Origin: Rhodospirillaceae bacterium
GTDB taxonomy: Bacteria > Pseudomonadota > Alphaproteobacteria > MPNO01 > UBA2964
Assembly (NCBI GenBank): GCA_002720855.1
Contig: PBIN01000015.1
Coordinates: 763,437 to 827,436 of the forward strand
Length of the DNA: 64,000 bases
Direction of reading: 5' to 3'
Shown: one piece after another, positions 38,153 through 46,214 of the stretch
How the letters are laid out: each line of letters opens with the position of its first letter
Numbering within the stretch: the stretch's first letter is position 1
Made by a program: the position numbers and the translations under genes
Notes under the pieces: model-generated
The model's database searches: none
What the model was told of the DNA's origin: nothing
The model's input: only the letters and a program-made list of their open reading frames with translations

Positions 38153-39421
38153 ATGAAAGTAATTATCTGCGGTCTTGGGTATGTCGGCGTAACCGCGGCA
38201 GCCTGTCTCATAAAGGATGGTCATCAGGTCGTTGGAATTGATGTCAACGAGGCCAAGGTGGCCGACGTTGCGGCAGGCCGATCGCCAGTGTCCGAACCTG
38301 GCGTTGGCGATCTTCTTCAACAGGGTGTAACGGAAGGCAGGCTGGAGACGTCAACGTCGGTAACAGATCATTTGGCGACCGCAGACATGACTCTTATATG
38401 TGTTGGCACGCCATCCGATGCGTCGGGCAATCTCGAACTTGGCTATATTCTCGCCGTAACGCAGGAAATTGGCGCTGCAATTGCTGCGATGGAAGAACGT
38501 GCCGAGCCGCCGCTTATTGTGTACCGAAGTACAATGCCGCCCGGAACAATGGAAAACACGATTATACCGGCGCTAACGGATCTTGCCGGACCTCCAGGCG
38601 GGAAATACGAGATCGCCTTTAATCCTGAATTTCTTCGGGAATCAACAGCAATTGCTGATTACTACGCGCCAGCCAAGATCGTCATCGGTGAACGTGAGCC
38701 CGGGTTGTCTCAACAGTTGCGCGGACTATACGCGGATATCGATGCACCGATTTTCGAAATGGAATTTACCGCCGCCGAAATGGTCAAGCTGACGGATAAT
38801 TCGTTCCACGCGCTCAAGGTGGCCTTCGCCAATGAGATTGGCCGCATCGCGCTCGATTTGTCGGTTGATCCGCAGAATGTAATAGACGCATTTTTGGCCG
38901 ACACGCGTCTCAACATTTCTCCCGCCTACTTTCGACCGGGCGGCCCATTTGGCGGATCGTGCTTGCCGAAAGATCTACGCGCTGTAAACGCGCTTGCGAG
39001 TTCGCGTGGAATTCAAATTCCGGTAATTGCGTCAGCGTTGCCGTCGAATGCCGCCCATAAATCATTTCTGGCCGATCGCGTTATGCAGCAGGCTTCTCCG
39101 GGGGATACGATTTTGCTGCTGGGTCTTTCCTTTAAATCAGACACTGATGATTTACGGGAAAGTCCTTTAATTGATCTAGCGGAGACCTTGATTGGAAAAG
39201 GGATTGATCTTCGCATCTTTGATCCCGACCTCAAGGGACGAACTCTCATCGGCGCCAACTTAAGATTTGTCGAGGAGCATCTACCGCATTTATCCCGCCT
39301 GCTGGTTGAAGACATCAGCGACGTTGAGGCACCGGCGCTGGTCATTATCGGAAAGCCCATGAAGGCGGTAACCGAAAGGCTTGATCCATCACTTTCGGTA
39401 ATCAACCTTTCCCTGTTGTAA
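38153..39421 (+). CDS. Nucleotide-sugar dehydrogenase, AlgD-like
   Basis: A 422-residue UDP-glucose/GDP-mannose dehydrogenase family protein. GLGYVGVTAAACL is the NAD loop, YRSTMPPGTME a family motif, and the catalytic cysteine is in GGPFGGSCLPKDLRAV. UDP-glucose dehydrogenases normally have GGSCFPKD at that site, whereas GDP-mannose dehydrogenases such as AlgD have GGSCLPKD, so GDP-mannuronate is a good possibility. UDP-glucuronate would instead feed the UDP-xylose synthase of this locus. The ATG at 38153 follows GCGAGG; a TTG at 38147 is less likely. Confidence 0.88.
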   Translation: MKVIICGLGYVGVTAAACLIKDGHQVVGIDVNEAKVADVAAGRSPVSEPGVGDLLQQGVTEGRLETSTSVTDHLATADMTLICVGTPSDASGNLELGYILAVTQEIGAAIAAMEERAEPPLIVYRSTMPPGTMENTIIPALTDLAGPPGGKYEIAFNPEFLRESTAIADYYAPAKIVIGEREPGLSQQLRGLYADIDAPIFEMEFTAAEMVKLTDNSFHALKVAFANEIGRIALDLSVDPQNVIDAFLADTRLNISPAYFRPGGPFGGSCLPKDLRAVNALASSRGIQIPVIASALPSNAAHKSFLADRVMQQASPGDTILLLGLSFKSDTDDLRESPLIDLAETLIGKGIDLRIFDPDLKGRTLIGANLRFVEEHLPHLSRLLVEDISDVEAPALVIIGKPMKAVTERLDPSLSVINLSLL

Positions 39422-39433
39422 AAGATCACCACA

Positions 39434-40753
39434 ATGGCAAAAAACCCGACACCGGCATCAGGTAATTTGCCTGGCGATATGCAGGTTGAACCCGCGCCGC
39501 GCAAATTTGCCATTGCTATCGCCTATTCGCGCACCCCACTACCGATGACACGCGCCGATCAGATGACGGTGGCCCATTTAATTTCGTTTCTATCAGCGCG
39601 CGGTCACGGAGTTGATCTTTACGGCCTTGATACCGGCGAGCCAATGACAGACGAACAGGATGCCTGGCTTAAAGAACACTGTCGCAAAGTCGATTTAAAA
39701 CCACATGGCGTCTTCAGAAGTGCAATCGGCGCTCTTCGTGGATTATTCAAGGGTTATCCGCTTCAGGTTGGCTGGTTTCTGAATGGTGCACAGAGCGCCG
39801 CAATTGCAGAAGGGCTCGCAGACGTGGATCTTGCTTATAGCTACTATATCCGGAGTGCTGAGACCATGCGTGCGGTGTATCCCACCAAGCCAAGTTTTGT
39901 AGCAATGCAGCTATCGCAATCGCTCAATACGCGGCGCATGGTGGCGCATTATCGCAATCTCAAGGAAAAGCTCCTTTATGCAGTCGAGAGCCGTCTGGTC
40001 CGTAGTTATGAAGCGCGCGTCTGGCGCGATTTCTCCAGGACGGTTTTGATCGGTGAACAGGACGTCGCGGAAATCCGGGCGATTTGCCGGGAAAAGAATT
40101 TACCCGAAATAGACAACGTATTCTTTGGACCCCACGGAACAGATATTTCACGTTTCGCACCGCGGGAAGAAGTTTCACCCGTACCATGTTCGCTGGTCTT
40201 TAATGGTGTCTTGCGCACCTACACCAATGTTCATGCAATTACCTGGTTCGCTGAGTTTGTATGGCCCTTGGTCAAAGAGGCGGAACCGGATGCAACTCTG
40301 ATGATTGTTGGACGAGACCCCCGGCCTGAGGTAGTTGCGCTTGGTGAAATGGACGGGGTTACCGTCACTGGCGAAGTTGAAAATCCGGCTGACTATATTT
40401 CGCGGGCGGCGATTTGTATCGATCCGGTTCAGGCTGGCGCCGGCATGCAAAACAAGATGGTGGAATTTATGGCGATGGGAAAACCCATCGTTGCCACCAC
40501 CGTTGCAAATGAGGGTATTGGGGCACAGCCGGGGGATCATGTAATTCTGGCAGATGAGCCCGATGAAATGGCGAAAGAAATTCTGGCCCTGTTTTCTGAT
40601 CCGGCCCGTGCTGCGGCTGTCGGGTCCGCCGCGCGCAAATTTGTCGAACAACACTGGACCTGGGAAGCCCATTTCCTGCGACTGGAAGAAGAGATGTTGA
40701 TGGCGATCGACGAACTGGCCGATAAAAATGAGCCCTCTGCGATCAGTGATTGA
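39434..40753 (+). CDS. Glycosyltransferase, GT4-like
   Basis: A 439-residue GT-B protein. A 24-residue charged extension precedes FAIAIAYSRTPLPMTRADQMT, which is the acceptor-side motif of a glycosyltransferase group seen in exosortase-associated loci. The donor site is FMAMGKPIVATTVANEGIGA. It closes the plus-strand polysaccharide block. The gene starts 12 bases after the dehydrogenase, in the same operon. Confidence 0.87.
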   Translation: MAKNPTPASGNLPGDMQVEPAPRKFAIAIAYSRTPLPMTRADQMTVAHLISFLSARGHGVDLYGLDTGEPMTDEQDAWLKEHCRKVDLKPHGVFRSAIGALRGLFKGYPLQVGWFLNGAQSAAIAEGLADVDLAYSYYIRSAETMRAVYPTKPSFVAMQLSQSLNTRRMVAHYRNLKEKLLYAVESRLVRSYEARVWRDFSRTVLIGEQDVAEIRAICREKNLPEIDNVFFGPHGTDISRFAPREEVSPVPCSLVFNGVLRTYTNVHAITWFAEFVWPLVKEAEPDATLMIVGRDPRPEVVALGEMDGVTVTGEVENPADYISRAAICIDPVQAGAGMQNKMVEFMAMGKPIVATTVANEGIGAQPGDHVILADEPDEMAKEILALFSDPARAAAVGSAARKFVEQHWTWEAHFLRLEEEMLMAIDELADKNEPSAISD

Positions 40754-40759
40754 TTCGGG

Positions 40760-40917
40760 ATCATCACTGTGGATAACCATTATTGTGGGGATAACGAAAA
40801 ATAAGTAACAATATCAATTAGTTATTTTACGCATCATTATTCAAAACCTGTGGATAATTTGGGAAAAGAAAGGGTTTCTGATTGTTGTTGAAAGTGATCA
40901 AAATGGAACTTCCCTAA
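40760..40917. promoter_or_regulatory. Intergenic region with two perfect DnaA boxes
   Basis: Two perfect DnaA boxes (TGTGGATAA) lie at 40768-40776 and 40849-40857 in the same orientation, 81 bases apart. A third element, TGTGGGGATAA at 40784-40794, differs by two extra guanines. The bases between (40795-40845) are very A+T rich. This could be a DnaA-controlled promoter for the dcd gene that starts at 40930, or part of a replication origin. The length and lack of other origin genes favour the promoter reading. Confidence 0.6.
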
Positions 40918-40929
40918 GTGAAGTTCGCT

Positions 40930-42087
40930 ATGAATGAACAGAGCCAACCATTGAGTATCGACGCGAATAGTACACGACGCGATACCGGCGTTTTGCCATA
41001 TCAGTCTTTAACGGCACTAATTCGGGACGGCGAAATAATTGCCGACCCGCCAATTGTTTCCCAACAGGTTCAACCCGCGAGCATCGATCTGAGGCTTGGT
41101 ACAACGGCATATCGTATGCGGGCCAGCTTTCTCCCCGGACCCGAGCGCACGGTCGAGGAGCAAATCACAAATTTTGGATTGCACGAGATTGACCTTACCG
41201 GAGGTGCGTTGCTTGAAACCGGTTGTGTTTATCTGGTGCCACTCTTGGAGTCGCTTGCGCTGAGCGATGGTCTTTCAGGTGTAGCCAATCCAAAAAGCTC
41301 GACCGGTCGCCTTGACGTATTTACGCGCCTCATTACCGACCAGGCACCGGATTTCGATATTGTGACCCGGGGTTATCGCGGGCCGCTTTACGCTGAGATA
41401 TTTCCCCGGACGTTCAGTGTTATCGCCAGAACCGGAACCCGGCTCAACCAGCTGCGCCTGAGTCGTGGGACTCCCGATGTACGGGAATCAGAATTGAAGC
41501 GTCTCATGCAAGACCAGCCGGTCCTGGATCGCGATCTAACGGAGCGGGAAACGAGCACCTTATTTCGCGGCGTACCACTTTCTGTGGATCTTGCCGGCGT
41601 TGGCGACACTGATCTGGTCGGATTTAAAGCCAAACCCCATGCTCCATTAATCGATATTGATAAAGTAGGTCACTATGATCCAATCGAATATTGGGACCCT
41701 ATCTATCGCGATGATGACCGTAGCGTCATCTTGAATCCCGAAGAGTTCTATATATTAGCGTCGAAGGAGGCGGTTTCCGTACCCGTCGACCATGCCGCCG
41801 AGATGGTTCCTTATGATGCGTTTACCGGGGAATTTCGTGCTCACTATGCGGGTTTCTTTGATCCCGGTTTTGGGCATGCTGATGTTGATGCAGCGGGAAC
41901 ACGCGCCGTTCTGGAAGTGCGATCCTACGGCGTGCCGTTTATAATAGAGGATGGTCAGCTTGTCGGCCGTTTAAAATACGAGCATTTGACGGACATCCCA
42001 GATCAACTGTATGGCGCGGAATCCGGTTCTTCTTATCAGCGCCAAACATTGGCGCTGAGCAAGCATTTCCGGCCGTGGGCCACTTGA
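40930..42087 (+). CDS. dcd: 2'-deoxycytidine 5'-triphosphate deaminase, double-domain
   Basis: A 385-residue protein of the alphaproteobacterial type in which two dCTP deaminase folds are joined. The first domain has PASIDLRLGTTAYRM, and the substrate-binding NPKSSTGRLDVFTRLITD; the second repeats similar strands near FEVRSYGVPFIIEDGQ and KYEHLTDIPDQLYG. It produces dUTP from dCTP for dTTP synthesis. An ATG at 40930 is preferred to a GTG at 40918. The DnaA boxes just upstream suggest control by replication state. No relation to the polysaccharide genes is evident. Confidence 0.9.
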   Translation: MNEQSQPLSIDANSTRRDTGVLPYQSLTALIRDGEIIADPPIVSQQVQPASIDLRLGTTAYRMRASFLPGPERTVEEQITNFGLHEIDLTGGALLETGCVYLVPLLESLALSDGLSGVANPKSSTGRLDVFTRLITDQAPDFDIVTRGYRGPLYAEIFPRTFSVIARTGTRLNQLRLSRGTPDVRESELKRLMQDQPVLDRDLTERETSTLFRGVPLSVDLAGVGDTDLVGFKAKPHAPLIDIDKVGHYDPIEYWDPIYRDDDRSVILNPEEFYILASKEAVSVPVDHAAEMVPYDAFTGEFRAHYAGFFDPGFGHADVDAAGTRAVLEVRSYGVPFIIEDGQLVGRLKYEHLTDIPDQLYGAESGSSYQRQTLALSKHFRPWAT

Positions 42088-42152
42088 TGGCACCTTGCTA
42101 TACGCTGTTCTCGCTTGAACTGGCTGCACATTTATTGAATTTATAGGGCGTC

Positions 42153-42728
42153 ATGGACCTTAAATCATATTTTGATCGGGAATTTGCCGAGCACGAAACT
42201 GTCGTGCAGGCGACATATGACGCATTGCAAGGTCCGTTTATGACGCTTTGTGAAGTTGCGGAGAATACGCTCAACACCGGCGGCAAGATCATGTTCTTCG
42301 GCAATGGCGGTAGCGCCGCCGACGCGCAACATCTCGCGGCGGAACTGGTCGTCCGATACAAAATCAACCGCGCTCCATTGGCGGGTATCGCTTTGACGAC
42401 GGACAGTTCTACGGTTACCGCAGGCGGCAATGACTTCGGATTTGATTCAATTTTTGAATCACAGATTAGGGCCTTGGGCAGGGAAGGTGATTTGGCGATC
42501 GGCATCACGACGTCAGGCAATAGCCCCAACGTGGTGAAGGCTCTCCAGGCGGCAAAAGAAATCGGTACGATACCGGCGGCGTTTTCAGGGAATGATGGTG
42601 GCAAACTCGTCGGGTTGGCGGACCCTCTACTAATTATTCCCTCCAATGTGACGGGTCGCATTCAGGAAATGCATATTATGCTGGGTCATATGTTGTGTGA
42701 TGTCCTGGAGCAACGGTGCGGCAAATGA
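42153..42728 (+). CDS. gmhA: Phosphoheptose isomerase
   Basis: A 191-residue SIS-domain protein. GNGGSAADAQHLAAELVVRY is the substrate phosphate loop and is identical in kind to GmhA; later motifs are LTTDSSTVTAGGNDFGFD and GITTSGNSPNVVKAL. It makes D-glycero-D-manno-heptose 7-phosphate from sedoheptulose 7-phosphate in the cytosol. Its stop overlaps the hldE start, and the two together with the GT9 gene at 25474 indicate heptose in the LPS core or capsule. Confidence 0.93.
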   Translation: MDLKSYFDREFAEHETVVQATYDALQGPFMTLCEVAENTLNTGGKIMFFGNGGSAADAQHLAAELVVRYKINRAPLAGIALTTDSSTVTAGGNDFGFDSIFESQIRALGREGDLAIGITTSGNSPNVVKALQAAKEIGTIPAAFSGNDGGKLVGLADPLLIIPSNVTGRIQEMHIMLGHMLCDVLEQRCGK

Positions 42729-44188
42729 GTACGAGCGGGCAATTCCTCGATTTGATTGATAAGCTGGGGCAGGCTCGCGTGTTGTGTGTTGGCGATGTTA
42801 TGCTTGATCGTTTTGTTTACGGTGACGTGTCGCGCATTTCGCCCGAAGCACCGGTGCCCGTCTGCAGAGTTGTCGACGAAAATGCGATGATTGGTGGCGC
42901 CGGGAATGTCGCACGGAATCTGGCAGCACTCGGAGCCTTCGTTGATTTTATAAGTGTCGTTGGGGCGGACAAAGCCGCCGGAGAAATTGGCAATCTGATC
43001 GGTGATAACGAGCGGATAAATGCAGAATTCATCGAGGACACCGGGCGCCAGACAACGATTAAGGAACGTTTTGTCGCAGGACCCCAACAGTTACTAAGGG
43101 TTGATCGTGAGGAAACAGCAGATATTGGCGCTGAAATCAGTGCTTCACTTGTCAAATACGTAACGGCAGCGCTTCCGGACGCCGGTGCGTTAATTCTTTC
43201 TGATTACGGTAAGGGGGTTTTGTCTGCGGGATGCATCATAGAACTGATTGGTGCAGCCAAGGATGCAAACTGTCCCGTTATTGTCGATCCAAAAGGAGAT
43301 GACTACAGGCGCTACAGCGGTGCGACGCTGATCACGCCAAACCGTCGCGAACTTTGTGAGGCCAGTCGCAAGGAAATTTTCGATGACGATAGCGCTGCGG
43401 CGGCAGCGAAATTCATTGCCAATGAATATGGAATCGAAAATGTATTAGTTACCCGCAGCGCGGACGGTATGACATTGGTTTCCCGCTCCGATGTTGATCA
43501 CCTGCCGGCGGAAGCGCGCGAAGTGTTCGATGTTTCGGGCGCCGGCGATACTGTCGTCGCTACCCTTGCGGCAGTATTGGCAGCGGGTGGTGAGCTGCTA
43601 GACGCGGCGAGACTGGCGAATGTTGCCGCCGGTATCGTCGTTGGAAAGACGGGCACGGCAATTGTTGGTGCGACGGAAATCGTTGAATCGTTGCAGCGTC
43701 AGGATTTGGTAAATTCCAGTGTACTCAAAGTCATGTCTTTAGAGGCGGCACAGACACAGATATCTCTATGGCGTGAACGCGGCGACCGCATAGGTTTTAC
43801 AAATGGTTGCTTTGATTTGATTCATCCTGGACACGTTGCCATTTTGACGAAATCACGTGCCGCCTGTGATCGCCTTGTGGTTGGGCTCAATACTGATGCG
43901 TCTGTTAGGCGGCTCAAGGGCGAGACCCGCCCGGTTCAAAATGAAGCGGCACGCGCCTCTGTCATGGCATCGTTGGCGTGTGTTGATCTTGTTGTCTTGT
44001 TTAGTGAAGACACACCGGTCGAATTAATAGAGACGCTACGCCCGGACGTTTTGGCCAAAGGTGCCGATTATACGGTCGATAAAGTTGTTGGCGCGGAATT
44101 TGTCCAGTCCTATGGCGGGGAAATCCTGCTGGTTGATTTAGAAGAGGGCCATAGCACGACCGGTACCATCGAACGGATGGGGGAATAA
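42725..44188 (+). CDS. hldE: Bifunctional heptose kinase/adenylyltransferase
   Basis: A 487-residue fusion. The N-terminal ribokinase-like domain has VGDVMLDRFVYGDV, GGAGNVARNLAALG, the phosphate-binding DVSGAGDTVVATLA and the PKGDDYRRYSGATLITPNRRE segment. The C-terminal cytidylyltransferase-like domain has RIGFTNGCFDLIHPGHVA and GLNTDASVRRLKGETRPV. The enzyme phosphorylates heptose 7-phosphate and then transfers AMP, giving ADP-heptose after a phosphatase step. I use the ATG at 42725 overlapping the gmhA stop; a GTG at 42716 is in frame. Length is normal for HldE. No gmhB or hldD is seen in the window. Confidence 0.95.
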   Translation: MSTSGQFLDLIDKLGQARVLCVGDVMLDRFVYGDVSRISPEAPVPVCRVVDENAMIGGAGNVARNLAALGAFVDFISVVGADKAAGEIGNLIGDNERINAEFIEDTGRQTTIKERFVAGPQQLLRVDREETADIGAEISASLVKYVTAALPDAGALILSDYGKGVLSAGCIIELIGAAKDANCPVIVDPKGDDYRRYSGATLITPNRRELCEASRKEIFDDDSAAAAAKFIANEYGIENVLVTRSADGMTLVSRSDVDHLPAEAREVFDVSGAGDTVVATLAAVLAAGGELLDAARLANVAAGIVVGKTGTAIVGATEIVESLQRQDLVNSSVLKVMSLEAAQTQISLWRERGDRIGFTNGCFDLIHPGHVAILTKSRAACDRLVVGLNTDASVRRLKGETRPVQNEAARASVMASLACVDLVVLFSEDTPVELIETLRPDVLAKGADYTVDKVVGAEFVQSYGGEILLVDLEEGHSTTGTIERMGE

Positions 44189-44198
44189 TGTTCCCGAT

Positions 44199-44684
44199 TC
44201 AGGGACGAGGGTCTGAAAGGCGTTGAAGACGTTCGCTTGCCGTCAGCGCGAATCGCTGTAGCTGATGCCGGCGTCTGGTCGCGTTAAGAGATCGTTCAGG
44301 TGCATCACGCTCAATAACCGCTGCAAATGAGTCAGCGACAATGATGCCACAATCATCCGGCAGAATATCGGTGGGAAAATGATCCGGCACAGCAAAATAA
44401 AAGCGGTCACAATAGGGTAAATATTCCGGCCATTTTGCGTCGCTGCGAAAATCCTGCACTGAACTTTTAACCTCGATAATTGAAAATTCACCTCCGCTGC
44501 CAAGGGCCATAACGTCGACCCGACGACCATTTGGCAGGCGAAACTCGGTTACGCATCCATATCCCATATCACTAAACAGCCTGCAAACGCCGCGTGTTAA
44601 CGCGATTGTCAGCGGTGTTTTATTGCTGAAACTATTGCGACGGTCGTCGCTTACAGGCGCATAGGGTAGATTGAGCGGTAACAT
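44199..44684 (-). CDS. mmcB: MmcB family DNA repair nuclease
   Basis: A 161-residue protein of the alphaproteobacterial MmcB family, a PD-(D/E)XK-like fold first described as a mitomycin C resistance factor. The nuclease core reads GRRVDVMALG, with a FSIIEVKSS strand carrying Glu and Lys, then DFRSDAKWPEYLPYCDRFYFAVP. It lies convergent to hldE, 10 bases away. Role: DNA damage repair in the cytosol. No damage operator can be identified upstream. Confidence 0.88.
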   Translation of the reverse strand: MLPLNLPYAPVSDDRRNSFSNKTPLTIALTRGVCRLFSDMGYGCVTEFRLPNGRRVDVMALGSGGEFSIIEVKSSVQDFRSDAKWPEYLPYCDRFYFAVPDHFPTDILPDDCGIIVADSFAAVIERDAPERSLNATRRRHQLQRFALTASERLQRLSDPRP

Positions 44685-44802
44685 CTGTTGTCTGGTGCCG
44701 AAATTCTAATAAGACTAACAATTTGCATTTTGGCATAAAATACGGCAAAATCCACTTATTGGGAGAGTCGGTTGAGTATTAGTACCGAAGAAGGACGGTG
44801 TA

Positions 44803-44901
44803 ATGTCGTTTACTCCCCTACAGGCCCGTTCGGGCGCTCCATCCAAAGATGTTGTAATCGGGACGCGACAATTGTTCGCCTCATCTTCTGTGTTGAGTTG
44901 A
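44803..44901 (+). CDS. Possible 32-residue ORF before the arginine-rich genes
   Basis: An ATG at 44803 follows an AAGGAC ribosome-binding site and opens a 32-codon frame that ends in TGA at 44901, 31 bases before the first arginine-rich gene. The peptide has no signal and no recognisable motif. A perfect GCCCG-TT-CGGGC hairpin (44824-44835) lies inside it. It may be a leader peptide or simply non-coding sequence. Confidence 0.25.
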   Translation: MSFTPLQARSGAPSKDVVIGTRQLFASSSVLS

Positions 44902-44932
44902 TTTTAGTAGAGTATTTGGGTGGTGATGAATT

Positions 44933-45193
44933 ATGACTGACATCGAGAAAAATCCGGTAATCCGAAAGGATTCCGATGAGAATTCGAAAAAGAGTCTTTC
45001 ACGTCGTGCAGCGTTAATGCGTCTAGGTTTGACGGCTGCGACCGTATATGTCGCGCCGACAATTATGCATATAGATCGTAGCGCCAATGCATTTGTGATT
45101 CCCTCACCCTGCGCCGGACGAGGCCGACGCCGCCGCAGGTGCAAGAAGCGAAGAAAAAGAGGTAAACGAAGTAAACGCAGCAGGCGCCGCTAA
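44933..45193 (+). CDS. Arginine-rich Tat-like peptide, paralogue 1
   Basis: An 86-residue protein in three parts. An acidic and polar N-terminus leads to a Tat-like signal: SRRAALMRLGL, a short hydrophobic stretch and a signal-peptidase site at SANA. The predicted mature part is about 33 residues: FVIPSPC, then AGRGRRRRRC and a lysine/arginine tail ending in RRR. The two cysteines are nine residues apart. I do not recognise a named family. The next two genes repeat the layout, so this is a tandem family of exported basic peptides. Function unknown; binding to acidic polysaccharide or nucleic acid is only a suggestion. Confidence 0.72.
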   Translation: MTDIEKNPVIRKDSDENSKKSLSRRAALMRLGLTAATVYVAPTIMHIDRSANAFVIPSPCAGRGRRRRRCKKRRKRGKRSKRSRRR

Positions 45194-45258
45194 ATATCGT
45201 TCTGCGTTAGATGATACTTTGCCGAATTAGAAAATTGTTTGATCGAGGATAGTCCCGA

Positions 45259-45480
45259 ATGGTTGAGAACAAGAAATCCGACAGCTCAAAATCGGATCAT
45301 AGGAGACGGATTTCCCGTCGCGCGGCGTTAACGAAACTCGGTCTAACAGCGGCAACTGTTTATGCCGCTCCCACAATCATGCACATCGATCGAAGTGCAA
45401 ATGCTGTTGTTTTGCCTTCGCCCTGCGCTGGCCGTGGACGTCGGCGTCGGCGTTGTAGGCGACGTCGGCGGAGACGATAA
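45259..45480 (+). CDS. Arginine-rich Tat-like peptide, paralogue 2
   Basis: A 73-residue paralogue of the preceding protein, with a GAGGATAG ribosome-binding site 4 bases before the ATG. ISRRAALTKLGLTAATVY and APTIMHIDRSANA match paralogue 1 almost exactly. The mature part is only about 24 residues (VVLPSPC, AGRGRRRRRC, then seven arginines). The conserved parts are the signal and the C-X9-C core, while the tail length differs between copies. The arginine codons are mixed, so the run is not a simple DNA repeat. Confidence 0.72.
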   Translation: MVENKKSDSSKSDHRRRISRRAALTKLGLTAATVYAAPTIMHIDRSANAVVLPSPCAGRGRRRRRCRRRRRRR

Positions 45481-45639
45481 GTGGGGCAAACCTCTGTATT
45501 TGCTGAATAATGCGAATTACTGGAAATATGAAACCGACAGCGCCGTCACATTCGGGTATAAGATTTTAAACATTAATTTTGTATCACTTAATGTTTACAG
45601 CATGTTATGTGGTTAATGGTATAGTTAAGAGCGTTCGAA

Positions 45640-46140
45640 ATGAGTGAGATCGGCATGGCTGAAGACAAGACGACTGAAGAAGTGGAACTGGACGGCAAAC
45701 CTCAGATTTCCCGTCGCGCAGCGCTGGCAAGGCTGGGATTGACGGCAGCCACGGTCTAGGTTGCGCCGACAATTCTTCATATTGATCGAAGTGCCAACGC
45801 CTTTGTCGTTCCGTCACCCTGTGCCGGTCGGGGACGCCGTCGCCGCCGCTGTAAAAAATTAAGTAAGCGGGCGAAAAGAAGCAAACGCAGTAAACGCAGC
45901 AGGCGTAGTCGTGCTAGAACGAGTGGCGATAGCGCGCGAAAGAGTCGCAACAACTCCCGAAATTCGCGAAATTCTCGGAATGCTCGTAATAGGCGCGACG
46001 ACGAGCGTAGGCGTCGCAGAAGTAATTCGCGCAATTCCCGTAATTCGCGCAACTCTCGCAATTCCAGAAATTCGAGGAATTCTCGTAATTCCCGCAGCAA
46101 TAGTCGCAGCCGGAGCCAGAACAATCGGAGCCGCTGGTAG
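45640..46140 (+). pseudogene. Arginine-rich Tat-like protein, paralogue 3, with in-frame TAG and SRN repeats
   Basis: The third paralogue starts at ATG 45640 with QISRRAALARLGLTAATV, then has TAG at 45757-45759 exactly where the other two copies have tyrosine. The same frame continues for 126 codons: VAPTILHIDRSANA, the C-X9-C core (PSPCAGRGRRRRRC), a Lys/Arg/Ser stretch, and eleven Ser-Arg-Asn tripeptides (four near 45943-45984 and seven in a row at 46027-46089), ending in a TAG at 46138. Without readthrough only a 39-residue signal fragment would be made. The intact tail suggests a very recent stop, readthrough or an assembly error. Confidence 0.72.
46027..46089 (+). repeat. Seven tandem Ser-Arg-Asn codon triplets
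   Basis: Twenty-one codons encode SRN seven times. Serine is written as TCG, TCC or TCT, arginine as CGC, CGT, AGA or AGG and asparagine as AAT or AAC, so the DNA units differ while the peptide unit does not. A second group of SRN units lies at 45943-45981. The pattern points to selection on the protein repeat. Confidence 0.8.
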
Positions 46141-46214
46141 CGAGAATTCGGTTCGAACCGAATAGTATTTGGTGTATGACGACAATTTAAAGGTGGTGTC
46201 GGAATTACCGTTGC

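Noticed and set aside
40760..40917. Chromosome replication origin
   Set aside because: Only two perfect DnaA boxes are present in 158 bases, and none of the genes that usually flank alphaproteobacterial origins are adjacent. A DnaA-controlled promoter explains the boxes more simply.
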